From: Eriocheir sinensis
Lineage: Eukaryota; Arthropoda; Malacostraca; Decapoda; Varunidae
Direction: 5' to 3'
Length of the DNA: 64,000 nucleotides
NCBI RefSeq assembly: GCF_024679095.1
Contig: NW_026111768.1
Coordinates: 15,001-79,000 of the forward strand
Shown in pieces: positions 1-12,124 of this stretch (positions are counted from its first letter, which is position 1; each line of letters opens with the position of its first letter). The notes under the pieces were generated by a model. That model saw only the letters and a program-made list of their open reading frames with translations. It searched no databases and was not told the origin of the DNA. Both the position numbers and the translations under genes were made by a program.

Positions 1-687
1 GACACTCGACGAAGAAGCTTTCCAATCAGATCTAGATCGACTTGCACGTTGGGCCAATCAATGGCAAATGAAATTTAACGTTGAGAAATGTAAAGTGTTG
101 CATATCGGAAAAAATAACAATCGCGTTCGGTACGTAATGAATGGCCAACAACTTTCTGCAGTAAGTAAAGAAAAGGATCTTGGAATCACTATATCAAGCG
201 ATTTAAAGCCCGGTCAGCATTGTTCAGAGGTAGTTAAAACTGCAAACAAATTGGTTGGCCTCATCGGACGAGTCTTTAATAATAAATCGGAATAAGTAAT
301 ATTAAAACTGTATAATTCGTTGGTTCGACCCCGTCTAGAGTACTGTGTAAAGTTTTGGTCTCCCTACTACAGAAAAGACATAGAAAAGTTGGAACGGGTT
401 CAACGAAGAGTAACAAAGATGATTCCAAGGTTGAGAAATTTGTCATATGAACAAAGGCTTAAAGAAGTAAATTTATTCAGCCTATCAAAACGAAGAATGC
501 GAGGCGATCTAATAGAAGTGTTTAAAATGTTCAAAGGATTCAGTGATATTAATGCGGAAGATTACTTTACAATTGATCGATCAAAAGAACAAGAAGAAAT
601 CACAATTTGAAGATAAGTGATAAAAGATTCTCGTCGCACGAAGCTAAACACTTCTTCTTCAATCGAGTTGTTAATGTTTGGAACTCC
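1..687 (+). pseudogene. LINE family B fragment, C-terminal reverse transcriptase
   Basis: This is the C-terminal part of a CR1/L2-like non-LTR retrotransposon reverse transcriptase. The open frame runs in from the window edge with the palm/thumb-type segment ending in KFNVEKCKVLHIGK (about 68-110). It is stopped by TAA at 293-295, directly before the thumb motif SLVRPRLEYC, and resumes to the VWNS motif at about 687. The element breaks off there, whereas the sister copy at 12252-12954 continues to its stop. The same internal stop is present in the sister copies, so this is a dead lineage. The break at 687/689 coincides with the outer end of the left palindrome arm. Family placement rests on motif recognition, not on a search. 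Confidence 0.8.
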
Positions 688-688
688 C

Positions 689-1665
689 CCACCTCACTCT
701 CCCTTTCACCTCCTCCTACTTCCTCCTCCTCGTCCTCCTCCTCCCCCTCCAATTCCTCGCCTTCCTCTTCCGTCCCCCCTCTCCCCTCTTCCCGCCCACT
801 CTCCTCCTCCTCCTCTCCCTCTTTCTCCTCCTTGTCCTCCGCCTCCTCGCTCGTCCCTCCCTCCAACACTTGTCCCTTACCTTCCCTTTCCCCCTCTTCC
901 TCCTCCCTCTCCTCGTCCGTTCCTCCCTCCACCACCTCACCCTCCCTTTCTCCTACTCCTTCTTCCTCTTCCTCCTCCTCCTCCTCCACCTCCACCTCCA
1001 CCTCCACCTCCTCCTCCTCCTCCTCCTCCTCCTTTCCACCTTCCACCTCTTCCACAATTTCTCCTCGTTCTTCACAGCAGGTCCCTCCCCTCCCTTTCCG
1101 CTCTCCCCTCCCCCCTTCACCCACCCCTCCTGGCCCTTCTTCCGACCGTCGGGTTCTTGTTGGTGGTGACAGTCAGGTTCGTTATGTTGACAGTTATTTT
1201 TGCTCCAAGGATAAGAACAGGACGAGGGTGTGTTTCCCAGGGGCAGGGGTGGGCCATATATCAGACAGGATTGAGGCGTGTATGGCAAGCGAGGGATCGA
1301 ACCCCATTGTCTTTCTCAGCTGTGGCGGAAACGACGTTTCTCGTGTTCCAAGCGAGGACCTTCTCAGGCGTTTTAGAGAATTGTTAGGCAGGATACGTGA
1401 CGCTGGTGGGTCGCCAGTAGTGTGTGGCGTCCTGCCAAGGAGGGGCGTTGGCGATGGATGACTGTCCAGGGTGATAGCAGTGAACAGCAGACTTGCTGAG
1501 CACTACGAACGCAATGGGTGGCTTTTCGTCGACAATTGGGACCTCTTCTTTGGCAACGACGCCCTCTACGCCCGTGACAGGATACACTTGACGTCCAAGG
1601 GTGTTGAGGCTCTCTCAGACTCCCTTGAGCGAGCACTTGGTACCCTGAGGGATTTTTTAGTATAG
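689..1665 (+). pseudogene. LINE A ORF1, N-truncated, SGNH esterase domain
   Basis: ORF1 of a CR1-like LINE. It keeps a Ser/Pro-rich low-complexity linker coded by TCC repeats (about 689-1140), then an SGNH/GDSL-type hydrolase domain. Visible motifs are GDSQ near 1165, GGND at 1324-1335 and DRIH at 1576-1587, which match the Ser, Gly/Asn and Asp-His blocks of SGNH esterases known in CR1/L2 ORF1 proteins. A TGA at 1459-1461 replaces an expected Trp codon (GDGWLS) and splits the domain; the right arm has the same stop. The stop codon is TAG 1663-1665. The N-terminal zinc finger and coiled coil seen in the right arm are absent because the arm boundary cuts the gene. Confidence 0.8.
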
Positions 1666-1689
1666 GCGAGGGGGGGAGGAGTAATGGGA

Positions 1690-4564
1690 GGGGACATCTA
1701 GCTCATAATATAACCAGGCAGCTTAGAAGTAATTCTAGGGGAGTAACAGAGGACGGGCTAAGAATCTTCTATACTAACAGCAGGAGCCTCAGAAACAAGA
1801 TAGACTTACTAAGGGGTGAAGCTTGTTCAGAAAATTTTGACATAATAGCGATCATTGAGACATGGATAAACACTGCTAATAGAAATTTTAGATCAGAATT
1901 TGAAATAACGAGTTATCAGATGTTTCACAAAGACAGATGGGGCAGAAAGGGAGGTGGAGTTGCGCTATATGTTAAAGACTCACTTAAATGTTTAGTTAAC
2001 AATTCAGTCAAAACTAACATGGATCCAGAATCAGTTTGGGTGGACGTTTACAAAGGGAAAGAAAAACTAACTCTAGGAGTTATGTACAGGCCACCCAACC
2101 TTAGCAAGCAGGACACGAGTATATTACTACAGGAGATTGGCAGGGCGAGTATGAGTAGAAATGTCTGCGTAATGGGGGACTTTAATTATAGGAATATAGA
2201 CTGGGAAGACCTATTGGGTGACCTGGAAGCCGAGGACTTTCTTGAAGTTATACAAGATAATTTCCTTAAGAAGGAAGTTACTGACCCTACCAGAGGAGAT
2301 AACATATTAGACTTAGTCCTAACCAATAATGGGAACTTGCTACGTGAGTTGGAGGTGGGCGGAGAGTTAGGAAATAGTGACCACAGAACGGTTCGTTTTA
2401 GCTTAGACTAGGCGGTAGCCCGCGAGCCAAACCCAGTGTTAGTGCCAGATTTCAGAAGAGCAAATTACGAGGGGCTTCGAAGACATCTTGAAGGGGTAAA
2501 CTGGGATAATTTAGGGATTCATGAGGGCCAGAACTGCGGATTGGAGAGCCAGGAGAACCAGGTAGAAATGTCTTACAATAACTTGGTTAGAGTAATAGTT
2601 GAGGGGCAAGGACAGCATATACCACAGCGAACACTTAGAAAAGAAAACAATGATCCTAAGTGGATGACTCGTGGACTAAAACACGAGATTTCGGTTAAAG
2701 AAGGGAATTTATCAGAAAATAAAGAATGGTGAAACACATCTCAGGGGCCGATACGTCGAACTATCTAGATTAGTTAAGAAAAACACCAGGATAGCAAAAA
2801 GGAACTATGAGATCAAAGTAGCAAATGAGGCGAAAAGTAATCCTAAGGGCTTCTTTCAGATGTATAGAACAAAAACACGGGAGAAAATTGGACCCCTGAA
2901 AATAAACACAGGGGAGCTAGTGGAAAATTACGAAGATATGAGCACATTGTTGAACGACTTCCTTTCAGTATTCACACAGGAGGATCGAACGACTGTACCG
3001 GAAAGAGTTCAGGTGTATGAGGGCGGGGATGGCGACAAATTGAGGGATATAATCATTACCAGGCAAGTAATTCAGGATGACATAGATAAGCTTAAGAAGA
3101 ACAAGTCGCCAGGTCCTGACGGGATATTTCCGAGGGTACTAAAGGAATTAGATGATGTACTAGTGACTCCACCAACCGACATCTTTAAGATGTCGGTAAA
3201 TACTGGCTATGTGCCGAGCCTATGGAAAGTAGCTAATGTGACGCCGATTTTTAAAAAAGGGGACAGGTCAGTTGTTTCAAACTATCGCCCAATTAGCTTA
3301 ACATCGGATATAGGCAAGATGCTGGAGTCCATAATAGGCAGGAACATTCGGGAGCATCTAGAGAAACATAGCTTAATTCACGACTCGCAGCATGGGTTCA
3401 CAAAAGGTAGGTCATGCCTCATCAATCTCTTGTCCTTCTACAATAAAGTATTTGAGGCAGTTGACATATGAAAATTATGATGTAATCTATCTTGATTTTA
3501 GTAAAGCGTTTGACAATGTTCCTCACCAACGACTGTTGCTTAAATTACAGGCTCACGGAGTAGAGGGTAAAGTTTTGAACTGGGTCAAGGCGTGGCTTAG
3601 CAATAGGAAGCAAAGAGTGAAAATCAACGGTAAAATATCTGACTGGGGATATACTACGAGTGGGGTCCCACAAGGTTCGGTATTAGGTCCACTTTTGTTT
3701 ATTATTTATATCAATGACTTAGATACAGGAATTAGTAGTGATGTTAGTAAGTTTGCAGATGATACCAAGATCGGTAGAGTAATTGAGTCGGATCAGGACG
3801 GTAGTATTCTCCGGGCTGACCTAAAGAGTTTTTATGACTGGGCGGATAAATGGCAGATTGAGCTCAATGTAGGGAAGTGCAGTATTCTGAGTGTAGGTAG
3901 GAACAACCCCTCACATAACTATTGCTTAAATGACACTCTCATAAGCAGGTCTGGGTGCGAGAGGGATTTAGGGGTCTTAGTGAGCTCTGATCTCCGTCCA
4001 AGGGCACAATGCATTCAAGCTAGAAATCGAGCAAATAGGGTACTGGGATTTATTTCAAGGAGCGTAAGCAACAAAGGTACCGAAGTCTTCCTCAAACTAT
4101 ATTTAGCATTAGTTAGACCTCATCTTGACTATGCGGTTCAGTTCTGGTCACCTTACTATAGAATGGATATCAGAAAGTTAGAATCGGTGCAGAGGAGGAT
4201 GACTAAGATGATTCAGGGGTTGGGAAACTTGCCATACGAGGAAAGACTCAAACAGTTAAACTTGCATTCTCTAGAAAGGCGAAGGGTGCGTGGAGACATG
4301 ATCGAGGTTTATAAATGAATGAAGGGCTTTGATAAGGGAGACATTCATACGGTTTTGTTGGTAAGAGAACCGAGTAGGACACGAAGTAATGGGTTTAAAC
4401 TGGATAAATTCAGAGTCAACAGGGACATAGGCAAAAATTGGTTTACTAACAGGGTGGTGGATGGGTGGAATAGGCTTAGCAGTCATGTAGTGAGTGCCAA
4501 TACAATTGTCCCATTCAAAAATAGACTAGATAAATTCATGGACAGCGATATTAGGTGGGATTAG
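1690..4564 (+). pseudogene. LINE A ORF2 (endonuclease + reverse transcriptase), decayed
   Basis: ORF2 of the same CR1-like LINE. The AP-endonuclease-like domain runs about 1735-2411, with GDFNYRNIDW near 2180 and a C-terminal GNSDHRTV. The reverse transcriptase runs about 3060-4310: SPGPDG near 3110, NYRPISLT near 3285, DFSKAFDNV near 3495, GVPQGSVLGP near 3662 and the catalytic FADD at 3752-3763. A C-terminal thumb and tail follow to TAG 4562-4564. Lesions are TAG at about 2409, broken frames at 2700-2860, TGA at 3469-3471 just before the RT core, and TGA at 4316-4318 (intact relatives have Trp-Met-Lys-Gly). The last two are shared with the right arm; the 2409 stop is private to this arm. 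The usual 3' TTATGTTC tail is missing. Confidence 0.88.
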
Positions 4565-5160
4565 ATATCTTCAATCAATCAAATCTTCAAGTCATACATG
4601 AAGTCATGTATGACTTTGAAGAACACTGTAAATAATGTAGCTAAATATACAATGATATGCTATGTAATGGATATTATGTTCATTAATCAAAAGATTGCAA
4701 CGCCATTTCTATGGTTCTACTCACATTTCAAAGAACTTAAGCCCGACTTCAGACATGTATCACTTGAAGATTCTTTAACGTTTTGTTCGTTAACATGACT
4801 TTCATAGTGGTTACTTTAACGTCAAAAAACTCTCTTAATACAATAGCTACAGATCTCATACTGGTATCAAAGGAAAGCTCAGAAGCTACAGAATGTGAAG
4901 TATTAGTCAGCCCATCAATATCAGGAACGATCACCTTATTGTAATGAATGAAATGAAGTTCAATAAAAAGAAATTCGGAGCTCTGTAACATTAACATGCT
5001 TCTAACTGGTACAGATGAGCAGATATTCAACTGATACCAAATAAATGGCTGATATCACGGGGAGGGCTAAGAGATATAGAATGTTATCATACATTTTTTA
5101 AGACTATAGACATTTGTCTTTCAGTTAATCACTGTGAGATTTCCTCCCGAAATATGGTAC
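4565..5160. other. Palindrome arm, unrecognised AT-rich segment
   Basis: No known domain was recognised. Two short frames are preserved in both arms: 66 codons plus strand (4598-4798) and 93 codons minus strand (4749-5030). The 93-codon frame differs from its partner at 14861-15142 by about one residue. It has no signal peptide or recognisable motif. It could be the tail of an unknown element, or simply open by chance in a recent duplication. Confidence 0.5.
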
Positions 5161-6009
5161 CGATCAACCCCCCAGACTCAAGGACTAAAAGGAAAAGAAA
5201 TAATGGATAAAAAGGGAAGAAATTAGGGGAGTGAAAAGAAATAATGAAGAGCCAAATAAAAAATAGGGGAATGATGGAAAGAAAAGGGAAAAAATGGGGA
5301 AAATGTGCGAGTCACGAAAACAAACAGACAAAAAAGTGACAATTCAAGTTAAAACGAAAAAAGTCAACAACATTCTCGGAAGTGATGGAAATAGCGGATG
5401 ATGAGAAGTGATGGGGTGCAGGTGAGGGGAGTTGTGTATCACCCCGGCCTGGTCACCTCTAACTCCCTTCAGGTAATGGCTATGCACCTGGCGGGGTGAC
5501 GGAAGTGGGGAGGGGAAAGGGAGGGGAGGGGAGGGGAGGGGAGGAGGGGATGGGAGGGAAGGGAAAGGAGAGGACAGAAGGGATGGGAGGGTATGATGGA
5601 GGAGGTGAGATGAATGAGATTGGATGAAGGGCCTGGCAGAATAGACAGGAGATGGATGAAGGGGAGGTAAGGAGAGGGGAGAAGGGTGAAGGGTTGATAG
5701 AAAGCGAAAGGGGAAGAGGGAGAAGACGAATGATGAGAGAAAACAAGGACATAAGGGTGAAAAGACGAAGGAAAGAGAAGTGAGAAGGGAGAGGAGACGG
5801 ATGGAGAGATAAAGAAAAGGGACGAAAGGAAGGGAGGAAAGGAATGGACAAGGAGAGAAGATATGAGAGGAGAGAGGAGAGAGAACAATAATAGAGGAAG
5901 GGAGGAGGGAGAAGAGATGGATGAGGAGAGAAGATGGAGAGAAAGAGAAGGGAAAAGAGGGAAGGAAGAAGGAGAGTTAAGGGGAATGGAGATGAGTGAA
6001 GGAGAAGAG
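5161..6009. repeat. Purine-rich (GGA/GAA) low-complexity tract, left arm
   Basis: The plus strand is almost entirely A and G from about 5180, with GGGGA/GGGAA-type units densest at 5500-6000. Long open frames on the minus strand here are Ser/Pro/Leu-rich translations of the tract, not genes. The partner tract lies at about 13850-14720. The imperfect unit makes a simple single-motif microsatellite unlikely. Confidence 0.8.
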
Positions 6010-6300
6010 GAAACGTGAATAGTGAGACTGGGGATAAAGGAGTGAGGGAAAGAGAGGAAAGTTGGAAAGTTTCGCTCAGTCGGCGCAACATCTGTGGTCA
6101 TATGCCGGAGAGAGACAGAAGGGGAAGGAATTATAGAAGGGAACAGATCCCAGGAGACGGGACACAACCCTGGATTAATACCTGGGTGGACAGGGGCGTA
6201 GGGTATCGGAAAAGCCGCCCAAATTTTTCCACTCCGCCCGGGAGTCGAACCTGGGCCTTCGGACAGAGCCAAGTGTGCTAACCACTGCACCACGAAGCCC
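6010..6300 (-). mobile_element. tRNA-derived SINE, left-arm copy
   Basis: The minus-strand head at 6298-6231 carries an A box (TGGTGCAGTGGTTAG) and a B box (GGTTCGACTCC), followed by a non-tRNA body (AAAATTTGGGCGGC onward). It is the inverted partner of the SINE at 13578-13860. In this arm the anticodon/variable region (about 6259-6283) differs strongly from the partner and is 4 nt shorter in total, so the cloverleaf is broken here. Confidence 0.8.
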
Positions 6301-6912
6301 CCGGGAAAGAGAGGAAGAAAGGGAAGAGGGAAGGGGAATGTAATGACCAAGGAAGGAGAGGGTAAGGAAAATGGATATATTATAAAAGGGTGAAGGGAAG
6401 GAAATCGGGGAAAATAAGTGTACAAAAGAAGAAACAACAGGAGACTAAATGAAAAAAATTAGTAAAGAGTACGATAAAGCCAAAGGAAAGAAAAAAACAA
6501 AATAGTAAAAAGTAGCCGAAGCAGGAAACGAAAGACAGGAAAAAAGTGCAGAAGGAAAACATAAACAGGAAATGAGAAAGAATAATGAAAGAGCGTGAAC
6601 TGTGGGAAGAAGCAAGGAAGACAAAGGAACACAAGAAAGAGCAAACAACAGCAGACCTGCTGGTCCTTACGAGGCTGTTTGTGACAAGCTACACTAACTA
6701 TCTAATCAAAGGTGGAAGATGAAGGACAGTGTTGAAGGCTCCTCCCCCCCAGCCCTCCAGCCAAAGCTGGCAGGAAAGGAAAAAGAACCATGCAGCATGA
6801 AAAAACTGCATGGAAAATATGTAGGAAAGAGGAAAGAACTACCATTACTGCTACCACTAACCGGGCGATAAACGCGGATAAGGACACCAGTATTCGAAAG
6901 AACTTAACGTTA
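6301..6912. other. Palindrome arm, purine-rich then unrecognised
   Basis: Continuation of the A/G-rich tract to about 6640, then about 270 bp without recognisable features up to the 3' end of the LINE B fragment. The only open frames are low-complexity Phe/Ser/Leu-rich shadows. Confidence 0.5.
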
Positions 6913-7600
6913 TTACGACAATGAGTAATATCTTAGTTGCTGGTTGGATTCAAAATACTTGTCTAATCTATTGTTGAAGGCCGTAACTGTTGTTCTATCA
7001 ATGACATCACAGGGTAGAGAGTTCCAAACATTAACAACTCGATTGAAGAGAAAGTGTTTAGCTTCGTGCGACGAGAATCTTTATCTTCAAATTGTGATTT
7101 CTTCTTGTTCTATTTGATCGATCAATTGTGAAGTAATCTTCCGCATTAATATCACTGAATCCTTTAAACATTTTAAACACTTCTATTAGATCGCCTCGTA
7201 TTCTTCGTTTTGATAGACTGAATAAATTTACTTCTTTAAGCCTTTGTTCATATGATAAATTTCTCAACCTAGGAATCATCTGTGTTACTCTTCGTTGAAC
7301 CCGTTCCAACTTTTCTATGTCTTTTCTGTAGTAGGGAGACCAAAACTTTACACAGTACGACGGGTCGAACCAACGAATTATACAGTTTTAATATTACTTA
7401 TTCCGATTTATTATTAAAGACTCGTCCGATGAAGCCAACCAATTTGTTTACAGTTTTAACTACCTCTGAACAATGCTGACCGGGCTTTAAATCGCTTGAT
7501 ATAGTGATTCCAAGATCCTTTTCTTTAATTACTTCAGAAAGTTGTTGGCTATTCATTACGTACCGAACGTGATTGTTATTTTTTCCGATGTGCAACACTT
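6913..7600 (-). pseudogene. LINE B fragment, C-terminal reverse transcriptase (left arm)
   Basis: Minus-strand copy of the LINE B C-terminal reverse transcriptase, 5'-truncated at the codons for LHIGKNNN, where a GGA/TCC repeat abuts it. It has the same internal stop after NNKSE as the copies at 1-687 and 12252-12954, and ends at TAA (6913-6915). Thumb motifs ERVQRRVTQMIPRLRN and NLSYEQRLKEVNLFSL are readable. A small deletion near 7360 removes part of the LEYC motif relative to the right arm. Confidence 0.82.
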
Positions 7601-7601
7601 T

Positions 7602-7720
7602 AGGAGGAGGAGGAGGAGGAGGAGGAGGAGGAGGAGAAGGAGGAGGAGGAGGAGGAAATGGAATAGCAACAGGAAGATAAGGAGGAGGAGGAACAGAAGC
7701 AGAAGCAGGAGGAGGAGGAG
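7602..7720 (+). repeat. (AGG)n microsatellite, left arm
   Basis: Nearly pure AGG units at 7602-7660, decaying to GGA/GAA mixtures up to about 7730. It sits exactly at the 5' truncation point of LINE B. The partner is the CTC repeat at 12125-12252. Confidence 0.9.
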
Positions 7721-7730
7721 AAGAAGTAGC

Positions 7731-8941
7731 AAGAGGAATGGGATGAGGAATGATAGGGGGCGGAGGAGGCGCGGTTTGCAGGGCAGCACTCCGCCCCTCA
7801 ATGCGAGTGTTTCAGCGCGGCGGCGAGTAACTTCCCGGCATTCACTTTGATTCGCCGAGTTTCTGTTCCTTCCTTCCCCGCCGCCGCCTGTCAGCCGAGC
7901 GGTAACCGATCCTTCGGTGTCCCGCTTTGATCTGTTTCTCCCTCACTCGCTCCCCGGGCCACTGAAGAGCTGGATGCTGTGTTTGTTTTGAGTTGAGGAA
8001 ATTCTGTTTGTCCCGTGTCCGTGTGTGTCCAGATCAAGACGTCCTCGGATTTACCTTTTCCTTTTCCAGCTCTGTTTGGTGTGGGTTACTCGAGGGTTCC
8101 AGAGTTCTTGGGCTTACTTTAAAAGGTTGTCTGAGGTATATTGTTACCGAACGCAACTAGACTAATACCAATTTCTCCTTGGATTAATTAAGACGTCTTA
8201 CGATTTTTTTTTTTTCAGTTCTGTTCAGTATGACTAATTAAAAGGCTACTTCAAATACTTTTTGAACATTAAAAGTAGACTGACATAACAGTCTTCGGAT
8301 CAAAGTTTCTCTAGGATGTGTTTCAGTGATATTCAGACTGACTGCTGTGACTGATAAGTTTCTAAAGGATGAATAAGTTGACATACTTAAGTTTATCTCG
8401 TTTTTGTGTCGAAATGTCCAACAAGACTTCACGAAGATGGACAGGAGTTTTGTTTTTCCCTGTATGGAGTTGCTACAGCGCTTCAAGATGACGCAACGAT
8501 AACCACTGTCCCTTACTAAGACTACTTGTTGCCTTCCATGAACTTCACACTTCGCTTCAAACTTTTTCTTGGCATATCAACGTTCTACTGTTACTAACGG
8601 AAGAAAAAAAAACTACAAATGGGTCGCATATCGCTGTTCCTGCAAACAGATGATGCCCGAACACGAATCAGGAGGTTCGCAAGGTGTCTCGAGAGCAACG
8701 AGTCGTTGTGTAGAGGAAGGGAATATGACTGGAAGTATGTTACCAATATTCACTTTGTTAATTTCTTTATAAAATAACACCTTGCCTCTCTCCTATACTT
8801 TAATTATATTAGAAACACTTTGGTTAACACTTAGATTAAATATGACACCTTACTGTTATACTATGCTGACACCTTAATTTATTTAATACCTCAATTTTAA
8901 TATGTCTCTACCATGACACTACTCGCCTTTGCATAATATTA
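7731..8941. other. Inner part of left arm, unrecognised
   Basis: GC-rich stretch to about 7960, then AT-rich sequence to the arm end at 8941. Short frames mirrored in the other arm include 67 codons (8569-8772, plus) and 82 codons (8238-8486, minus). No domain, RNA gene or transposon terminus was recognised. Single-copy host DNA captured in the duplication is possible. Confidence 0.45.
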
Positions 8942-8944
8942 GGG

Positions 8945-9110
8945 AGGGAGGATACTGAGCACACCGCTCCACCACCAAGCCGTCGATGTGCATTGGCTCG
9001 TTGTCCTCGGGGGTGCCGTGTATTACAAAAAAAATTGGTCTTTGACTCGTTTACTTTCATCCCATACTCGCTGCTCTTGTCAAGGACTTGGCCTTTCTCT
9101 CCTCGCATCG
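8945..9110 (-). pseudogene. Reverse transcriptase fragment of another LINE
   Basis: The minus-strand translation reads EYGMKVNESKTNFF followed, after a frame slip, by GTPEDNEPMHIDGL. This pattern resembles the region just after the catalytic YADD in insect and crustacean LINE reverse transcriptases, where a GMKVN-x-x-KTK segment is common. Only about 55 codons remain, and neither the catalytic aspartates nor the thumb can be followed. It is a different family from LINEs A, B and C. Confidence 0.5.
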
Positions 9111-9236
9111 CCTCGCGCGCCGCTCCAGGCCCGCCGAAGTGCCTCTCCCGCGGCCCAACGAGCCCGTCCATCACCGCCACGGCCTCCCTCACGCCCGGCC
9201 CCGAAGACAACGAGGTGCGGCAGGTTTGCCTCACGC

Positions 9237-9475
9237 TGGTTTAAGAAGTCAAGGTCACACACAGCCAAGCGACCTCGGCCTCCTTAAGCTTGTCGGGGAT
9301 AAACGACACACCAAGTTCGCCTCCTTCACTGAATGGTTTGATAATGAGGAGAGTTGTGTCTCATCATCCTTACGTTGTTTTAAGAACTCAAGGTTGCACA
9401 GCCAAGAGTCCCTTTAGACTTGTCGGGGGATTAAATGGCATATCAAATTCTTTTCCTTCACTTTCACTGGTTTAA
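9237..9475 (+). repeat. Degenerate tandem duplication, unit about 140 bp
   Basis: Two diverged copies of one unit: GGTTTAAGAAGTCAAGG...AGCCAAG...CTTGTCGGGG...TCCTTCACT at about 9237-9345, and GTTTTAAGAACTCAAGG...AGCCAAG...CTTGTCGGGG...TCCTTCACT at about 9377-9475. No coding potential is apparent. Confidence 0.6.
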
Positions 9476-10889
9476 ATTAATAGAAGAAGTAACAGAGTCT
9501 CGTAACCAAACTAAAAGCATCACGTTTTATTTTCCCCTTACGCCTGGTTTAATTAATAAGTAAGTTCATGTACATTTTTCCTTTTTGTTTATATCAGAGT
9601 CACGTTTATTAGCCCACCTGAGAGGCCGTCCAACACCTGCGCGCGCCCGCAGGAGAGGGAAGAGGGAGGGAAGGACTGGTTGAAACGAATTGATGCCTGT
9701 GTTCGTTCGTCTCTTAAAAGCTTATGGTGACTTGTCTCTGCTAGTACCATTCTATTTTTCCTTGTGACGTATCTTCTTCACTCCGGGTAGCTTATTGATC
9801 GTGCACTTATTCGTTCATAGGTATGCGTATTATTGTTTTGTTTTCATATAGTACAGAGAAAATGAGCCAACGTGCGGGGTCGTGGTGTTCCAGCAGTCCC
9901 GCGCGTCGCTCAAGGGTCCGGAAAGGGGTTCAAAGTGACTCGCCAGTTGTTGTTCACTCTCAAGAAGAAAACAAAAGTTACATATTTATTTTCCTTAAGT
10001 TTAAGTAATAGCACGGCTCACTGGGGCAGGTGTGTGTGAATAGCGATGGTATTTATGACTTATTGATTGGTTATTGAATAGTTGTTATAGTCTCCCGCCT
10101 CGCCCTAGTGTCTGGTCAGCAGGTAACCACACTGGCCTAGCCTCGCCCAGCCGCCCGCTGCACAGCCGCCGCGTCTGCTCAACTGGACAGTCACGCTTTT
10201 GTTTCATGTGATTTACTCAATACACCGCCTCTAATAACAGTCCCATCGTATTTTTCATTCATACTTTCACTTAATTTTGGATAGAATTACTGCATACACC
10301 GTTCTCTTTAATTATGTGTATCAATTTAGGGGAAGGTAGAGGTGGCATTTGTTTAGTCAACCAGAAAAAGCGAGCGTTTTCTATCACTAAGCCTCGCGTC
10401 ACCCCGCCTCGTTGATTCGCATTCGTCTCTGCCCTCCAGTGGCCAGCCAATCAGCCAAATGTGTGCGTATGTCTGTGTGTGCGTGTTTGTCTGTGGCGTG
10501 TAATATGTGTCGAGGATGGAGCGGCGAGTGTCGGGCGTGAGGTAAGCCAGCCAATTAAGTGTCATGACAGAGCCATCAGCGTCACGAGCTGCTTGGCGGC
10601 GTGCACTTTTTGTAGGCAAGCGAGGAAGTGTTCGGGGAAGTACCGCCAGGCTGAAGGGTCGCTGACACTGTGTAGCCCGTATGTCAGGGTACGGCGTCCT
10701 TGTGGGTAACGGATACGTACGATTAAGATTAAGGAAAGCAGAGTGATATCAAGGTATCATCATATATGTTAAAGTATCATTTAAACCTTAAGATTCCTCG
10801 TGTGTGTTTAGAATCAGACACTCCGCCTTGAATCGACAAGGGTTTGGAATCGATATTTGTTGTGTAACAGACATACGATTAATATTATG

Positions 10890-12124
10890 CAAAGGCGAGT
10901 AGTGTCATGGTAGAGAGATATTAAAATTGAGGTATTAAATAAATTAAGGTGTCAGCATAGTATAACAGTAAGGTGTCATATTTAATCTAAGTGTTAACCA
11001 AAGTGTTTCTAATATAATTAAAGTATAGGAGAGAGGCAAGGTGTTATTTTATAAAGAAATTAACAAAGTGAATATTGGTAACATACTTCCAGTCATATTC
11101 CCTTCCTCTACACAACGACTCGTTGCTCTCGAGACACCTTGCGAACCTCCTGATTCGTGTTCGGGCATCATCTGTTTGCAGGAACAGCGATATGCGACCC
11201 ATTTGTAGTTTTTTTTTCTTCCGTTAGTAACAGTAGAACGTTGATATGCCAAGAAAAAAGTTTGAAGCGAAGTGTGTGAAGTTCATGGAAGGCAACAAGT
11301 AGTCTTAGTAAGGGACAGTGTGGAGTACGGCCACAAGTTATCGTTGCGTCATCTTGAAGCGCTGTAGCAACTCCATACAGGAAAAAACAAAACTCCTGTC
11401 CATCTTCGTGAAGTCTTGTTGGACATTTCGACACAAAAACGAGATAAACTTAAGTATGTCAACTTATTCATCCTTTAGAAACTTATCAGTCACAGCAGTC
11501 AGTCTGAATATCACTGAAACACATCCTAGAGAAACTTTGGAAGCCTTGATCCGAAGACTGTTATGTCAGTCTACTTTTAATGTTCAAAAAGTATTTGAAG
11601 TAGCCTTTTAATTAGTCATACTGAACAGAACTGAAAAAAAAAAAATCGTAAGACGTCTTAATTAATCCAAGGAGAAATTGGTATTAGTCTAGTTGCGTTC
11701 GGTAACAATATACCTCAGACAACCTTTTTAAAGAGTAAGCCCAAGAACTCTGGAACCCTCGAGTAACCCACACCAAACAGAGCTGGAAAAGGAAAAGGTA
11801 AATCCGAGGACGTCTTGATCTGGACACACACGGACACGGGACAAACAGAATTTCCTCAACTCAAAACAAACACAGCGTCCAGCTCTTCAGTGGCCCGGGG
11901 AGCGAGTGAGGGAGAAACAGATCAAAGCGGGACACCGAAGGGCCGTGACGCGCATCGGTTACCGCTCGGCTGACAGGCGGCGGCGGGGAAGGAAGGAACA
12001 GAAACTCATGAATCAAAGTGAATGCCGGGAAGTTACTCGCCGCCGCGCTGAAACACTCGCATTGAGGGGCGGAGTGCTGCCCTGCAAACCGCGCCTCCTC
12101 CGCCCCCTATCATTCCTCATCCCA
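10890..12124. other. Inner part of right arm, unrecognised
   Basis: Mirror of 7731-8941 with small indels. The mirrored 67-codon frame lies at 11049-11252 (minus) and a 97-codon frame at 11318-11611 (plus). No domain was recognised. Confidence 0.45.

Larger units (their letters stand above)
689..8941 (+). repeat. Left arm of large inverted repeat
   Basis: This 8.25-kb block is the near-exact reverse complement of 10880-19140. Matching points keep an almost constant coordinate sum (689 with 19140, 8941 with 10880). The arm contains in order the truncated LINE A ORF1, ORF2, an unrecognised segment with a 93-codon minus-strand frame, a purine-rich tract with a SINE, a minus-strand LINE B fragment, a GGA repeat and an unrecognised inner segment. 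The outer end falls inside the TCC-rich linker of ORF1. Small indels and substitutions separate the arms, including arm-specific stops. Confidence 0.93.
8942..10879. other. Spacer between palindrome arms
   Basis: Non-duplicated 1,938-bp centre of the palindrome. It contains a short reverse-transcriptase-like fragment on the minus strand (about 8945-9110), a degenerate two-copy tandem repeat (9237-9475) and otherwise unrecognised sequence with GC-rich islands near 9110-9200 and 10090-10180. No host gene was recognised. Confidence 0.75.

Noticed and set aside
600..1124. Glu-rich 174-codon protein on the minus strand
   Set aside because: Antisense translation of the TCC repeat linker of LINE ORF1.
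5469..6437. 322-codon Ser/Pro/Leu protein (and its mirror 13439-14422)
   Set aside because: Low-complexity pyrimidine tract plus a SINE read through in one frame; no domain and no codon structure.
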